A program made the position numbers and the translations under genes. A stretch of 64,000 nt of DNA, from positions 310,001 to 374,000 of the forward strand of contig CANMUI010000003.1 in NCBI GenBank assembly GCA_947501045.1, read 5' to 3'. Source of the DNA: an uncultured Psychrobacter sp. GTDB taxonomy: Bacteria > Pseudomonadota > Gammaproteobacteria > Pseudomonadales > Moraxellaceae. Of this stretch, positions 17,960 to 27,517 are shown one piece after another (position 1 is the first letter of the stretch; every line of letters starts with the position of its first letter). The notes beneath the pieces are model-generated. The model saw only the letters and a list, made by a program, of their open reading frames with translations, was not told where the DNA came from and did not search any database.

Positions 17960-18502
17960 CTAAAAATCAGCTACTCCTTGTACCTCAATAACCTTGGACG
18001 TTGGATCTTGCTGCATTGACAATTGAGTAAGCTGCCAACCTTGCCGTTCAAGGTTACCCAAAACGTTACTCACTACAGCCTGACTGGGATGACTAAAGCT
18101 TAGTTGTACCGCCTCCCCTGTAGCGACTACTTGTGCGTTATCGATACCTGATTCATTAAGCAAAGCATTGACACGGTTGGCTGGAGGCTGCGCATCTGCG
18201 CCTTCTTGCACTGTCCCAGCATTTAGCGCAGTAGAACTGAGGTTACTAGCCTGCGCGCGTAGCCAAAAATAATCAGCAATCTGCTCTTGATAGCGTGCTT
18301 TACTATCTTTGGCAGCTTGATGCATACTATAACCACCGTAGCCCCCAACAAACAGTAGTAAAAATACTACTAACACACCTAATGCCAACTGATCTCGCGG
18401 CGCTAACGCTTGCCAGCGTGCCCATAGCGCGTCCTGACGACGATTTATACGCTCTGACAGTGCTGAAGGAGTACGCTGAGCACGGCGCTGCAATATATTC
18501 AT
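17960..18502 (-). CDS. gspM: Type II secretion system protein M (GspM)
   Basis: GspM is a bitopic inner-membrane component of the type II secretion assembly platform and dimerises with GspL. The 180-residue protein has a basic cytoplasmic N-terminus with WARWQALAPRDQLALG, one helix at about 40-60, and a ferredoxin-like periplasmic domain (NESGIDNAQ, LSFSHPSQAVVSNVLGNLERQG). It lies directly downstream of gspL. The rest of the gsp genes are not in this window. Confidence 0.9.
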   Translation of the reverse strand: MNILQRRAQRTPSALSERINRRQDALWARWQALAPRDQLALGVLVVFLLLFVGGYGGYSMHQAAKDSKARYQEQIADYFWLRAQASNLSSTALNAGTVQEGADAQPPANRVNALLNESGIDNAQVVATGEAVQLSFSHPSQAVVSNVLGNLERQGWQLTQLSMQQDPTSKVIEVQGVADF

Positions 18503-18616
18503 TACCTGACCTTGAGGATGATGTATTAATGGAAACTATGGTTAATAAACATGATTATTTAGTTAATCAAAACGGTTATTGTATTAGCCGTCCGTTATAA
18601 CAGTCACAGCAGTTAT

Positions 18617-19933
18617 TTAAGACTGAACAGTATCGTTAGCCGCACTAGTATCGTCTGCAATATCTACGGTAATCTGTCCACTAAACTGCCCTTGCTCGTT
18701 ACTATTGACGCGCTCTAAAGTCGCCGCTATACCTTGGGTCGTCAAAGTATTAGCAAACTGATCTAAGCTATCACGATCGGGCGCTATTAACGTAAAACTT
18801 AGTGACGAAGGCTCCATAGCTAACGCTTGGGCATGTAAAGAGGACTGCTTGATAAGCGGTGATATTCGCGCCAGTATGGCTAGGTGTGAAGCTGACTCTT
18901 GACTGTCGCTACGCAGCTTGGGTTGCATTTGCACTTGCAATTTGGTGCGGCTAGTATTTAAACGCTCATCAGGAAACCAAGACTGATATTGAGTAGCCAC
19001 TGCTGTTTGCGTCACCGCTGCTGCAGCATTATAGCGATAGACTTGTAAGGCATCAGCTGCAATCTGTAGCGTCAATGCTGAGAGCGCAACCATTATAGCC
19101 AAACGCAAATAAGGCGACAACTTTGAGTCTGATACTTTAACAAAAAAGTTAAGACCATGTCGTTCAGGGGTATCAATCGGCGTAGGAGCTACAGTTAAGG
19201 GCGTTAACACTATTTGTAGATCAGCTAGTAACTCAGCTGTCTGCGCTGCAATATCAGTTTGTGAAGCTGGCACGTGCTCTGCTACTGGCTTTTGTAAGCT
19301 GATATCATCAGCTACCTCATTAAAACTATTGACTGTAGCGCTCGTATCGCTGTCATTAGCAGACGATATAGGCGGAAGCAGGCGAACCTCACTCAAATGC
19401 GGTAAACGCTCAACGATTAAGGGTAAGTAGCTGACTGCTAGCCCTTGATGCTGTGATTGTCGTAGCAGTGCAGTATATTCATCTTGATACATAACTACTT
19501 GCTGTCCTGCGCCCTCCTCCGGCACTGGTAATAGCATAAAATCAGGCAATAATGCGCGAATACTCATGCCCGCTAAGGTAGCGCTTTGCTCCCATATTGC
19601 AATGTCATGCTCCGCTACAGCATATAAATGATGGACACTTGCATGACCAATTTGCCGAATAGCCAGTTGCTCAACAGGCGCTAGTGACGTCTCTTCAAAT
19701 AAATACTGTTTGCCAGTACTACCTAATTGCTTGAGCTGAGCGGCATTGAGTTCAGTATCTACTTGTAACAAATGACTTGAAGGGAAATACAAACACAGCG
19801 TACTATCAGCATTTTTGCCTTTATAATAAGTATCATAGAGCTGCTGCCAGCTACTAACAGGTTGCCAGTGTTCTGTATCTGCATGCCAAACTGCTAATGG
19901 GCTATGCTGTGCTCTTAACCAAACTTGCAACAC
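18617..19933 (-). CDS. gspL: Type II secretion system protein L (GspL)
   Basis: GspL links the cytoplasmic ATPase GspE to the inner-membrane platform. Residues 1-200 form the actin-like cytoplasmic domain, a variable linker follows, one membrane helix lies near 275-297 (LAIMVALSALTLQIAADAL), and the C-terminal periplasmic domain ends in a ferredoxin-like fold. The start is GTG at 19933 with AAGGA upstream, followed at once by a TTG codon. gspM follows after 114 bases. Family sequence conservation is low, but the topology and the gspM neighbour make the call secure. Confidence 0.88.
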   Translation of the reverse strand: MLQVWLRAQHSPLAVWHADTEHWQPVSSWQQLYDTYYKGKNADSTLCLYFPSSHLLQVDTELNAAQLKQLGSTGKQYLFEETSLAPVEQLAIRQIGHASVHHLYAVAEHDIAIWEQSATLAGMSIRALLPDFMLLPVPEEGAGQQVVMYQDEYTALLRQSQHQGLAVSYLPLIVERLPHLSEVRLLPPISSANDSDTSATVNSFNEVADDISLQKPVAEHVPASQTDIAAQTAELLADLQIVLTPLTVAPTPIDTPERHGLNFFVKVSDSKLSPYLRLAIMVALSALTLQIAADALQVYRYNAAAAVTQTAVATQYQSWFPDERLNTSRTKLQVQMQPKLRSDSQESASHLAILARISPLIKQSSLHAQALAMEPSSLSFTLIAPDRDSLDQFANTLTTQGIAATLERVNSNEQGQFSGQITVDIADDTSAANDTVQS

Positions 19934-20151
19934 TAAGCGTGTCCTTATCTGTCAAATCAATCGTTAAAGGGACTAAAATAAAAGGGCTAAAATCTGCATA
20001 GTATATATGATAATTATCACCAAACTATGCCAAAAACTGTGCAAATTATAAGCCACTTAACCTAAAAAACGGCTACTTATTGTAGCAATAACAATCCAGT
20101 TTATAACGCTACGGTTAGATCAACATGATGAGACCAAACCAACAGTTAGTC

Positions 20152-20610
20152 TTAACTTGGCTGCTTAGGTACAAAGCGATCTTTTTCGGTCGCCATTCCT
20201 GACATAAAAAACTCTGTCTCAAGCACTCGTGCTTCTGCTAAAGCAAAAGATTCAGGACTGTCGCCTGTAAGAAGACCAGCAAGATTGGCCACGATAGACA
20301 TATGGCAGACGACCACCAAACACTTAGCTTCTACCTTCGCCAGCTCTGCTAACGCTTCGCGAGCATTGTCAGATGGGGTGATATTGTCTTGTACCCTGAC
20401 CGGTACTTGCGGTGCAAGCACTTGAAGTTCCGCTAAACTCTGCTGCGCTCTATCATAGGGACTAACTATGAATTGATCGGGCGTATAGTGCTGCATAATG
20501 TAATCTGCAGTTTGCGCGGCCTGCTGGTGACCAAAATCAGTCAATTGACGCGCGCTGTCAGGACGCGTCTCATCCTCAGCTTGTCCATGACGCATTAATA
20601 TTATTTTCAT
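20152..20610 (-). CDS. sixA: Phosphohistidine phosphatase SixA
   Basis: SixA is a histidine phosphatase-family enzyme that removes phosphate from histidine in phosphotransfer proteins; in E. coli it acts on the nitrogen PTS protein NPr. The catalytic RHG is at residues 8-10 (LMRHGQAED), and the second conserved histidine is in VVCHMSIV. The length of 152 residues is normal. The ATG is preceded by AGGGAG. It follows gpsA on the same strand at 32 bases. Confidence 0.92.
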   Translation of the reverse strand: MKIILMRHGQAEDETRPDSARQLTDFGHQQAAQTADYIMQHYTPDQFIVSPYDRAQQSLAELQVLAPQVPVRVQDNITPSDNAREALAELAKVEAKCLVVVCHMSIVANLAGLLTGDSPESFALAEARVLETEFFMSGMATEKDRFVPKQPS

Positions 20611-20642
20611 AGCTCTCCCTAACTTTTAACCTACCATTAAGC

Positions 20643-21986
20643 TTATTTATCGTCTTCAGCTTTGTGCTTATTTGTAGATGCCTGATCAGACGGTTTACTC
20701 GGTGCCTGCATATGTGCGCTAAGCATATCATTACTGTGATCGTGAGGCATCACAAACTCAACGTCACTGCGAAATCCTGCTTCCATCAGGTTTAGTGCCA
20801 CTCCAAGTGCTGCTTTATCTTCATAAATTACCGCATGTAGCGCATGGGTAATTGGCATATAAATGCCTTCTTGACTGGCTTTTTCATGAACTTGCTGAAT
20901 GGTATTGACCCCCTCAGCAGTCTGACCTAACTTTTTGACCGCCGCATCAATAGTCATACCGCGGCCCAGCATATTGCCAATCTGATAGTTGCGGCTCAGC
21001 TCCGAGCTACAAGTAGCATATAAATCGCCCACCCCAGACAATCCCAAAAAGGTCAACGGATTAGCGCCCGCTGCTAAGCCAAAACGGCTCATCTCAGCCA
21101 AAGCACGCGTGAGTAACATAGCTTTGGTGTTTTCGCCCACTTTGTAAGCGGCTGCCATACCCATAGCAATGGCATAGATGTTTTTAAGCGCTCCGCCAAG
21201 CTCAACGCCGTGAATATCATCACTGGCAAACACCCGAAAAAAAGCACTGTGTAGCGCGGCTTGTACCGCATGACGTAGCGGCTCTGAATCACTAGCAATA
21301 ACTGTCGCTGACGGCATGTTTTTCATAATTTCTATAGCAAGGTTTGGTCCTGACATTACACCAAAATTCACCTCAGGTAATTCATCTTCGATGATATCAC
21401 TCATCAGCGCAAAGGTATCTTTTTCCATACCTTTGGTCAAAGACACTACCGATTGGCCAGTAATAAATGGCGCAATATTTTTGAGAGTCTCACGAAAAGC
21501 TGAGCTTGGTACGGCCAAAAAGATAATATCTTTATCGGTAACTGCTGCTTCTAGATCGTGACTGTACTTAAGACGATCATCAAGCTTATAATCTGGCAGA
21601 TACTTTTTATTAACTTGCGTCTTTGCCATTGATTTGACAGTACGTTTATTACGCACCCAAAGCGTAGTATCGCAGCCATTGCGCGCCGCCAAGTTGGCCA
21701 TCGCTGTACCAAAACTACCACCACCCAAAAAAGCGAGACGCAGCTTAGTAGGATTTTTGTGAATTTGATCCATGTTTTTGGCTACAGCCGCCTCAACAGA
21801 GCTTGGCGCAAACTTTTTACGATTGAAACCTGATCGGGTAGCGCGCTCAATGATACTGGCTAACAAACCGCCTTGTTTTTCATCATGACTGTCGTTGGTA
21901 GCATCGGTATCATTATCTATATTAGTATCGGCGTCAATATCTTGATCATTATGTTGGTCATCAGGCTTATCGGTAGGGCTAATCAT
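20643..21986 (-). CDS. gpsA: NAD(P)H-dependent glycerol-3-phosphate dehydrogenase with N-terminal extension
   Basis: GpsA makes sn-glycerol-3-phosphate from dihydroxyacetone phosphate for phospholipid synthesis. The Rossmann motif FLGGGSFGTAMA begins only at about residue 86, and the conserved SLTKGME, SGPNLAIEI, ALKNIYAIAMG and SGVGDLYATC segments follow. The protein has 447 residues against about 340 in E. coli. The extra N-terminal part is an acidic run of Asp and Asn repeats (DADTNIDNDTDATND) followed by a basic helix-like region. There is also a C-terminal tail of about 25 residues. The ribosome binding site before the first ATG is weak. Confidence 0.95.
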   Translation of the reverse strand: MISPTDKPDDQHNDQDIDADTNIDNDTDATNDSHDEKQGGLLASIIERATRSGFNRKKFAPSSVEAAVAKNMDQIHKNPTKLRLAFLGGGSFGTAMANLAARNGCDTTLWVRNKRTVKSMAKTQVNKKYLPDYKLDDRLKYSHDLEAAVTDKDIIFLAVPSSAFRETLKNIAPFITGQSVVSLTKGMEKDTFALMSDIIEDELPEVNFGVMSGPNLAIEIMKNMPSATVIASDSEPLRHAVQAALHSAFFRVFASDDIHGVELGGALKNIYAIAMGMAAAYKVGENTKAMLLTRALAEMSRFGLAAGANPLTFLGLSGVGDLYATCSSELSRNYQIGNMLGRGMTIDAAVKKLGQTAEGVNTIQQVHEKASQEGIYMPITHALHAVIYEDKAALGVALNLMEAGFRSDVEFVMPHDHSNDMLSAHMQAPSKPSDQASTNKHKAEDDK

Positions 21987-22007
21987 ATCTAATTATCCGT
22001 GTTGAGG

Positions 22008-22658
22008 TTAAGACTCAAAGCGTAGTAAAGGTTCAATATCAATGGGTTTACGTGCCGGAGTAGCTTTAGGGCTGGTGCCAGTATAAACAAAAGCGGTAAC
22101 ATAATCATCAACGCCAACGCCAAAATATTCTTTCACTGCAGGCTCATTACATAGTAAACCGGTACGCCATACCGTACTAAACCCTTGCGCTTTTAGAGCC
22201 AAAATAAGGTTTTGTACCGCAGAGCCTGCGCTCAGCATTTGCTCAAAAGGCGGTACTTTTTTGTGCTGCTGCATATGCGTGATTACGGTAATGATAACGG
22301 GCGCCCGCATGGGCAGATTGTAGGTTTTTTGGCGGGTTTTCTCAGATAAGTCCTCGCCTTCTCGCGCCGCTTTTGCTTCAGCCGCAGTTAAAAGGGCTTG
22401 ACCAAATTGCTGACGAGCATTGCCTTCGGTAACAATAAAACGCCATGGACGCAGTTTTTTATGATCAGGGGCTGTTGCCGCGCAGCTTATCGCATCTTTT
22501 ATCTGAGCGTGTGTAGGTGCAGGAGTATCAAGATTGCCCATACTGCGTCTTGATTTGATCCAGTCAATTAGCTGCTCATCAGTAGCTTCAAGAGGGTCTG
22601 AATTAGTCTCTATCATCTTTTTTATCTCTTTGTTGTTTTTATTTTCGTTTTTACTCAT
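22008..22658 (-). CDS. Nitroreductase family protein, YdjA-like
   Basis: This small FMN flavoprotein resembles the minimal nitroreductase YdjA. Key sequences are the N-terminal SRRSMGNLDTP, CAATAPDHKKLRPWRF (the FMN-contacting region) and GSAVQNLILALKAQGFSTVWRTG. The physiological substrate is unknown. The 216-residue frame starts at an ATG with AAGGAT upstream and carries a Lys/Asn-rich leader. It follows gpsA closely on the same strand. Confidence 0.9.
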   Translation of the reverse strand: MSKNENKNNKEIKKMIETNSDPLEATDEQLIDWIKSRRSMGNLDTPAPTHAQIKDAISCAATAPDHKKLRPWRFIVTEGNARQQFGQALLTAAEAKAAREGEDLSEKTRQKTYNLPMRAPVIITVITHMQQHKKVPPFEQMLSAGSAVQNLILALKAQGFSTVWRTGLLCNEPAVKEYFGVGVDDYVTAFVYTGTSPKATPARKPIDIEPLLRFES

Positions 22659-22692
22659 CGCTAATCCTTGTTATTTTTAGTACTTGTTATCA

Positions 22693-23799
22693 TTATGCAG
22701 CATCAGCATCTTCAACGCGGTGTTTCATTTTCAAGTAATCTTCTGATTGCATCTCAAGCAGCCGCGAGCGCGTACGCTCAATCTCAAAAGCTAATTTTTT
22801 ACCTTGGTACAGCTCAAGAATGGACTGCTGAGCGCGCACTAGTAGTTTAACTCTGCGATCATAGAACTCATCAACCATATAAATGAATCGGCGCGTCGGG
22901 TCGCGTAGCTCATCATCTAAAGCGGGCACGGCATTAACCAAGACCGTGTTGAACTGTTTGGCAATTTCGATGAAGTCAGCCGCTGAACGAGGTTCCATAC
23001 ACAAATGACGAAAATCGCAGAACAAAATGTCTTCGGTACGAGCATTGATTTTGATCTCGCGGCCATTGATAACGATAGGCTCATAGCTAATCTTAAGATT
23101 GTTTGAAAGACTGGCGAAACGGTTGGCTAGCCAATTGTGATTGGCTCGAGTCATCGGTGATTTATATAGCTCAGCTTGCTGCAGTACCCGTAAACGATAA
23201 TCGATACCAGAGTCGATATTCATAACGGTCGTATGGCGCTCTACCTCTGCAATAGCGGGCAAAAAACGATCACGATGCAAACCATCTTTATACAGCCCAG
23301 AGGGTTCGATGTTTGAAGTGGCGACCAAAGTGACGCCCCGATTAAACAGCATGGTAAACAAATCCCCTAAAATCATGGCATCAGACACGTTGGAGACAAA
23401 AAACTCATCAAAACAGATGATGACTGCTTCTTCATAAATAATGTCAGCAACCTTTTCAAGAGGGTTACTCTGTCCTTGTAAAGCATTGAGCTCACGATGT
23501 ACACGCTGCATAAAATGGTGAAAATGCTGACGCATTTTACGCTCTATCGTCAGCGAGTCAAAAAACATATCCATCATCCAGGTCTTACCACGGCCAACGC
23601 CGCCCCACATATACAGACCTTTTGGTGCCTCAGGTTTGGACTTTAAAAAGCTAAAGAAGCCCTTCTTTTGTTCCGTCGTCTCATTAAGCTGATGATACAG
23701 ATTATCAAGATAACTCATGGCTTCGTACTGCTGCTCGTCCCGAGTGAATTCCTCAGTACTAACCGCTTGCTCATAGCGCTGCAATGGAGATAATGGCAT
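22693..23799 (-). CDS. zapE: Cell division protein ZapE (AFG1-like ATPase)
   Basis: ZapE is an AAA-like ATPase that associates with the Z-ring; the eukaryotic homologue is AFG1/LACE1. Visible are Walker A GGVGRGKT (residues 66-73 from this start), Walker B VIICFDEFFVSN, sensor-like VATSNIEP and the HRDRFLPAI motif. I use the ATG at 23799 (MPLSPLQRYE), which is where the family normally starts and gives 368 residues; the frame is open another 39 codons upstream, but that part is not family-like. Confidence 0.94.
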   Translation of the reverse strand: MPLSPLQRYEQAVSTEEFTRDEQQYEAMSYLDNLYHQLNETTEQKKGFFSFLKSKPEAPKGLYMWGGVGRGKTWMMDMFFDSLTIERKMRQHFHHFMQRVHRELNALQGQSNPLEKVADIIYEEAVIICFDEFFVSNVSDAMILGDLFTMLFNRGVTLVATSNIEPSGLYKDGLHRDRFLPAIAEVERHTTVMNIDSGIDYRLRVLQQAELYKSPMTRANHNWLANRFASLSNNLKISYEPIVINGREIKINARTEDILFCDFRHLCMEPRSAADFIEIAKQFNTVLVNAVPALDDELRDPTRRFIYMVDEFYDRRVKLLVRAQQSILELYQGKKLAFEIERTRSRLLEMQSEDYLKMKHRVEDADAA

Positions 23800-24077
23800 A
23801 ATATAACTCGTTTTTATAAAGATAGATAAAGTGTTAACACCGTCAACAGCTACTAAATTATGCTGTCTACACTGAGATAGTAGAAGCTGATTTATTAAAT
23901 GGCTCATTACGTCCATCTTTTATCGCTAACACCGCTTAATACAATATTGGTAATGAGGTAATAATAACCTATAAAACAAGAACTTAAACTAAAATAATGA
24001 GCTAAAATACTAAAGTTAGCCTTCAACTTAAGAGCAGTGTTTTATTAATGACAATGTTTTAAAGCCAATATTAAACC

Positions 24078-24725
24078 TTAAAAGTTATGCTGTTCTAACA
24101 ACTGTTTAAGCTCGGATAAGCGCCCGTGGAAAAAATGTCCAGCACCATCAACGATGCTCGTTGCAATGCCCTGCTGCTCGGCAAAAGCTTGCATACTAGC
24201 AGGATCAATGACTTTATCAGCATTGCCGTAGATCTCAAAAGTCTTATCTGTTGGCAATTGCAGATCACTGGTATCGTTTTTTTCAACCGATGGCGAGATG
24301 AGCGCTACGTTTGCTATCTCAAAGTCGCTTAAACCCCAGACATGCGGAGCGCTTAGCATTTGTTCGGCAACTCGCGCCGTCACGTAGCCGCCAAAAGAGA
24401 AGCCACCAAGCCATAGTTTGCGAGCTGTCGTCTGGCTGCTGATCCATTGTAACACGGTCATAGCATCGACGACTTCACCTTCAGCATAATCATGCTCGCC
24501 TGTTGATTGGCCTACACCGCGAAAGTTAAAGCGCACCGCATGCATACCGTTATCGCGAGCAAAACGGTACATGGTAGTCACCACTTTATTATTCATCGTA
24601 CCCTCATATAAGGGATTGGGATGACAAAGTAGTGCTACTGTATCGGTATTTGGATCATTGGGGTTGTCTTGTTGCCATAGCGCGTCAACTTCAAGCACGC
24701 CGGCAGGAGCAGGAATTAATGACAT
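24078..24725 (-). CDS. Alpha/beta hydrolase, COG2945 type
   Basis: This 215-residue protein has the compact alpha/beta hydrolase fold. The nucleophile elbow is GFSFGG, the acid is likely the Asp in IYGNADKVIDP, and the histidine is in GHFFHG. LLCHPNPLYEGTMNNKVV and FNFRGVGQSTG are the usual signature of this small cytosolic family. The substrate is unknown. The gene stands alone on the minus strand. Confidence 0.88.
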   Translation of the reverse strand: MSLIPAPAGVLEVDALWQQDNPNDPNTDTVALLCHPNPLYEGTMNNKVVTTMYRFARDNGMHAVRFNFRGVGQSTGEHDYAEGEVVDAMTVLQWISSQTTARKLWLGGFSFGGYVTARVAEQMLSAPHVWGLSDFEIANVALISPSVEKNDTSDLQLPTDKTFEIYGNADKVIDPASMQAFAEQQGIATSIVDGAGHFFHGRLSELKQLLEQHNF

Positions 24726-25054
24726 AATATAGAGTACTGGTTACAATAATTGTCTCAATTATCCTAGATACAGTTTATATTACAAGTGCTTTGCTATTTA
24801 TATCATCAATAGCTGTAAATAAAAATATCAAAGGTAGGACAATCAAAATCTAAATCCAAGGTAGAGTAACTAAAAAGGTTTATAATCAAAAATAAGTTTG
24901 GTGATTTAAGACTTATTCAGGCAGTATAGCAAAGAGGTAGTATCTCAGCTTGTCCCTATATGAACATTTAGCATAAACGTTTAGCTGTTGAATAAGTTGA
25001 CTCTACATCAATCTTTATTGTTTTGAACTTTGCACTATTTTATAGGATAAATTT
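24726..25054. other. Intergenic region between divergent genes
   Basis: These 329 AT-rich bases separate the alpha/beta hydrolase and the lipoprotein gene, which point away from each other. I see no open frame, no hairpin and no near-consensus promoter pair; it must hold promoters for both sides. Confidence 0.5.
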
Positions 25055-25426
25055 ATGACTACTTTTACTAAAACGCTGACTTTGACGGCAACTTTAGCCG
25101 CAGCATTGACTTTAGGCGCTTGTCAAAGCACCCCTACCTCCTCGCCGGTTATTCAGCGCGCTAATGCTACTTATGAAACCACAGGCATTGGCCCTACAAA
25201 GATACAAGCCCAGCAAAACGCTATTGATAGTGCCAAAAAAACCTGCCGTAGTAAGCAAGTCATCGTCCTTAATGATAAAACGACATTCAATGGTATTTTA
25301 AATGAGCGTACAGGTCGTATGGTTGGACAAATGGGTGCGATAGTCGGTTCTGTGTTAGGTACAGACTCACCAGAGCTAGCACGTGATGATGATTATGAAT
25401 ATACTATCAATTTTCGTTGTCAATAA
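25055..25426 (+). CDS. Small lipoprotein of unknown function
   Basis: The 123-residue product has a lipoprotein signal peptide with lipobox LGAC and lipidated C23. The mature part contains GIGPTKIQAQQNAIDSAKKTCRSKQVIV, an Ala/Gln-rich helix that resembles the start of LPP20-like or similar accessory lipoprotein domains, a Gly-rich stretch (MVGQMGAIVGSVLG) and a final Cys (NFRCQ). C residues in KKTCR and FRC could form a disulphide. I do not recognise a named family. AGGAT lies about ten bases before the ATG. Confidence 0.65.
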   Translation: MTTFTKTLTLTATLAAALTLGACQSTPTSSPVIQRANATYETTGIGPTKIQAQQNAIDSAKKTCRSKQVIVLNDKTTFNGILNERTGRMVGQMGAIVGSVLGTDSPELARDDDYEYTINFRCQ

Positions 25427-25552
25427 TGTAATACTAGCGCGAGCTATTCACTTATAAATAGCAATTTGTCTGTCAAAAAAGGCTTATTGGCTTTACTTTT
25501 TGGGCGTAAATATTTAGGCTAAAGGGTTCTATTTAGCTTTGATGTTATTAAG

Positions 25553-27160
25553 ATGAATATTTTCCAGCTCTTTTATAACTCCTTTTCAATTTTATATCGT
25601 CCTTGGTTTGATACTATGCGTAGACCTAATCTCTCAAATTCTAACTCTGCCAAAGTGTTAGTCCCTGCCAAAGATTTGGCGACACTTGAGGCTGAGCTGG
25701 CAGAACAAAACAATAGCTTAGAGAGCGATTTGGAAGATACGGTGCTACGTTTGAGTGATTATTTGTCCGCCGTTGAAATGGTAGTCAAGCAAACTTTTAA
25801 CCATCGCGTTTGGGTTAAAGCTGAGATTCGCAATCTATCAAGTAAAGGCGGTCATTATTACTTTGAGCTGGCCGAAAAAGATGACGCGGGCAAAGTTGTC
25901 GCCAGCTGCCGCGGTAATTTATGGCGGTTCAAAGCGGCACAAGTACTTGCTAAGTTCGAGCGTGCAACTGGCATGGCTTTGGATCGTGATTTAACGGTAC
26001 TACTTAAGGTATCGGCGAACTTTCATGCGCAGTATGGCTTTTCTTTAACTATAGAGGATATTGATCCCAGTTATACGTTAGGGGATTTGGCACGTCAGTA
26101 CGCCCAGATGGTAGATCGCTTAAGTGGTGAGGGTCTTATTCATCTTAACAGACAGTTGCCTGCGCCCTTTGATATTGAGCATGTTTTAGTCATTGCCCCT
26201 GAAAAAGCCGCTGGACTAGGCGATTTTCAAGCCGATGCCGATAGACTTGCCAGTACTGGCGCTTGTCAGTTTCACTATCATAGCGCTACTTTTCAGGGCA
26301 ATCATGCGCCAAATGAGATTCGCCAAGCGATCGTTGATGCTCAGCAGCAGTTTTTCGATGATTATGAGCGCCTGCCAGATTTGTTAGTTATTATCCGCGG
26401 CGGTGGCGCAGTCGGTGATCTAGCTTATCTTAATGACTATGAGCTCGCTGCCTTGGTGGCTGAGCAGCCTATACCTGTTTGGGTCGGCATCGGTCATGAA
26501 CGCGATAAAGTCATATTAGATGAAGTGGCACATACCAGTTTTGATACCCCCTCAAAAGTCATTGTTGCTATCAGCAGTCATTTAGCCAAACTGGTCACGC
26601 AAACTTTGCATTATCGAGCGCAGATTAAACAAGCGGCTCTAAGCCAATTGAAAACAGCAGAGCAGCAGACTACGCGCCAGTTAAGCCAAGTACAATCGCA
26701 AACTATTGGGCAGCTAACAGCGCTACAAAAAGATAGTGACTTTGCTTGGCAGAGTATCCAGCAAAGCGCGCAGCGGCAAGTTAAACAAGCATCAAGGCTG
26801 ACCTTCGAGCTGATCAAACAAACACAAACCAACGCGTGTCAGCAGCTGCGCAGCGCCCATGAACATGTTGAAAGCTATCAGCAAACGATACAGCACAGCG
26901 CGCAGCAACAAGTCGTGCAAGCTGAGCGTGATAGCGCCTATCTACGCGATATTGTCCTTTTGCATAAACCTGAGCGGGTGCTTAAACAGGGCTATGCTAT
27001 GCTCACTGAAGATGGGCTCGTTGAAGACAAGGGACTTGTTAAAAACAAAGCTAAACAAATTCTGACCAGTAGTACTCAGCTTTACGCCGAGCAAACTATC
27101 AAAATTGTTCTAAAAGATGGGCAAGCTCGCGCGCGTATTATAGAGGTCAAAAGTAATTAG
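25553..27160 (+). CDS. xseA: Exodeoxyribonuclease VII large subunit
   Basis: XseA is the catalytic subunit of exonuclease VII, which degrades single-stranded DNA. The N-terminal OB-fold is at about residues 65-165 (VWVKAEIRNLSSKGGHYYFEL, with DIDPSYTLG), and the catalytic domain follows with VIAPEKAAGLGDF, IIRGGGAVGDL, VGIGHERDK and DTPSKV. A long helical coiled coil carrying many Gln then leads to the C-terminal QGYAMLTEDG. The protein has 535 residues against 456 in E. coli, mainly from the first 60 residues. An alternative ATG at 25616 would remove 21 of these. xseB follows after 57 bases. Confidence 0.95.
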   Translation: MNIFQLFYNSFSILYRPWFDTMRRPNLSNSNSAKVLVPAKDLATLEAELAEQNNSLESDLEDTVLRLSDYLSAVEMVVKQTFNHRVWVKAEIRNLSSKGGHYYFELAEKDDAGKVVASCRGNLWRFKAAQVLAKFERATGMALDRDLTVLLKVSANFHAQYGFSLTIEDIDPSYTLGDLARQYAQMVDRLSGEGLIHLNRQLPAPFDIEHVLVIAPEKAAGLGDFQADADRLASTGACQFHYHSATFQGNHAPNEIRQAIVDAQQQFFDDYERLPDLLVIIRGGGAVGDLAYLNDYELAALVAEQPIPVWVGIGHERDKVILDEVAHTSFDTPSKVIVAISSHLAKLVTQTLHYRAQIKQAALSQLKTAEQQTTRQLSQVQSQTIGQLTALQKDSDFAWQSIQQSAQRQVKQASRLTFELIKQTQTNACQQLRSAHEHVESYQQTIQHSAQQQVVQAERDSAYLRDIVLLHKPERVLKQGYAMLTEDGLVEDKGLVKNKAKQILTSSTQLYAEQTIKIVLKDGQARARIIEVKSN

Positions 27161-27217
27161 ACTAATCCCTTAACAATCATAAAACACTTAGCAAACATAA
27201 AAACTGAAGGAAACCTT

Positions 27218-27463
27218 ATGACCACCCCTACTCGCAAACGCAAAAAAGCCGCGCCAAAAACTTTTAAAGCGGCTTATGATATTTTAAAAACCAACGCCGC
27301 TGAGCTCCAGCAACAAGACGAGCCTGATATTGATAATTTAATGACCACGGTAGAAGAGTCTATCGCCGCTTACCGGGTATGCGAGACTCGTATTAACGCT
27401 GTGCAGCAAGCATTAGACGCCGCCTTTGCCGAAGAAGAGACGACTAAAAGTACTGAAAGCTAA
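27218..27463 (+). CDS. xseB: Exodeoxyribonuclease VII small subunit
   Basis: XseB binds the coiled-coil region of XseA. This 81-residue protein starts with a Lys-rich segment, then the family core FKAAYDILKTNAAELQ with a helix hairpin. The ATG follows AAGGAAA. It is cotranscribed with xseA. Confidence 0.88.
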   Translation: MTTPTRKRKKAAPKTFKAAYDILKTNAAELQQQDEPDIDNLMTTVEESIAAYRVCETRINAVQQALDAAFAEEETTKSTES

Positions 27464-27472
27464 TATCCGGTT

Positions 27473-27493
27473 TTAGGGTTCAACAAACCCTAA
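27473..27493 (+). terminator. Hairpin after xseB
   Basis: TTAGGGTT pairs with AACCCTAA over a five-base loop. No T-tract follows, so termination is only possible, not clear. Confidence 0.35.
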
Positions 27494-27517
27494 GCGATCA
27501 AGGTTTGTGCTGATCCG

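Noticed and set aside
18295..18600. Plus-strand open frame of 101 residues antisense to gspM
   Set aside because: It lacks a ribosome binding site and recognisable motifs, and gspM on the other strand explains the sequence.
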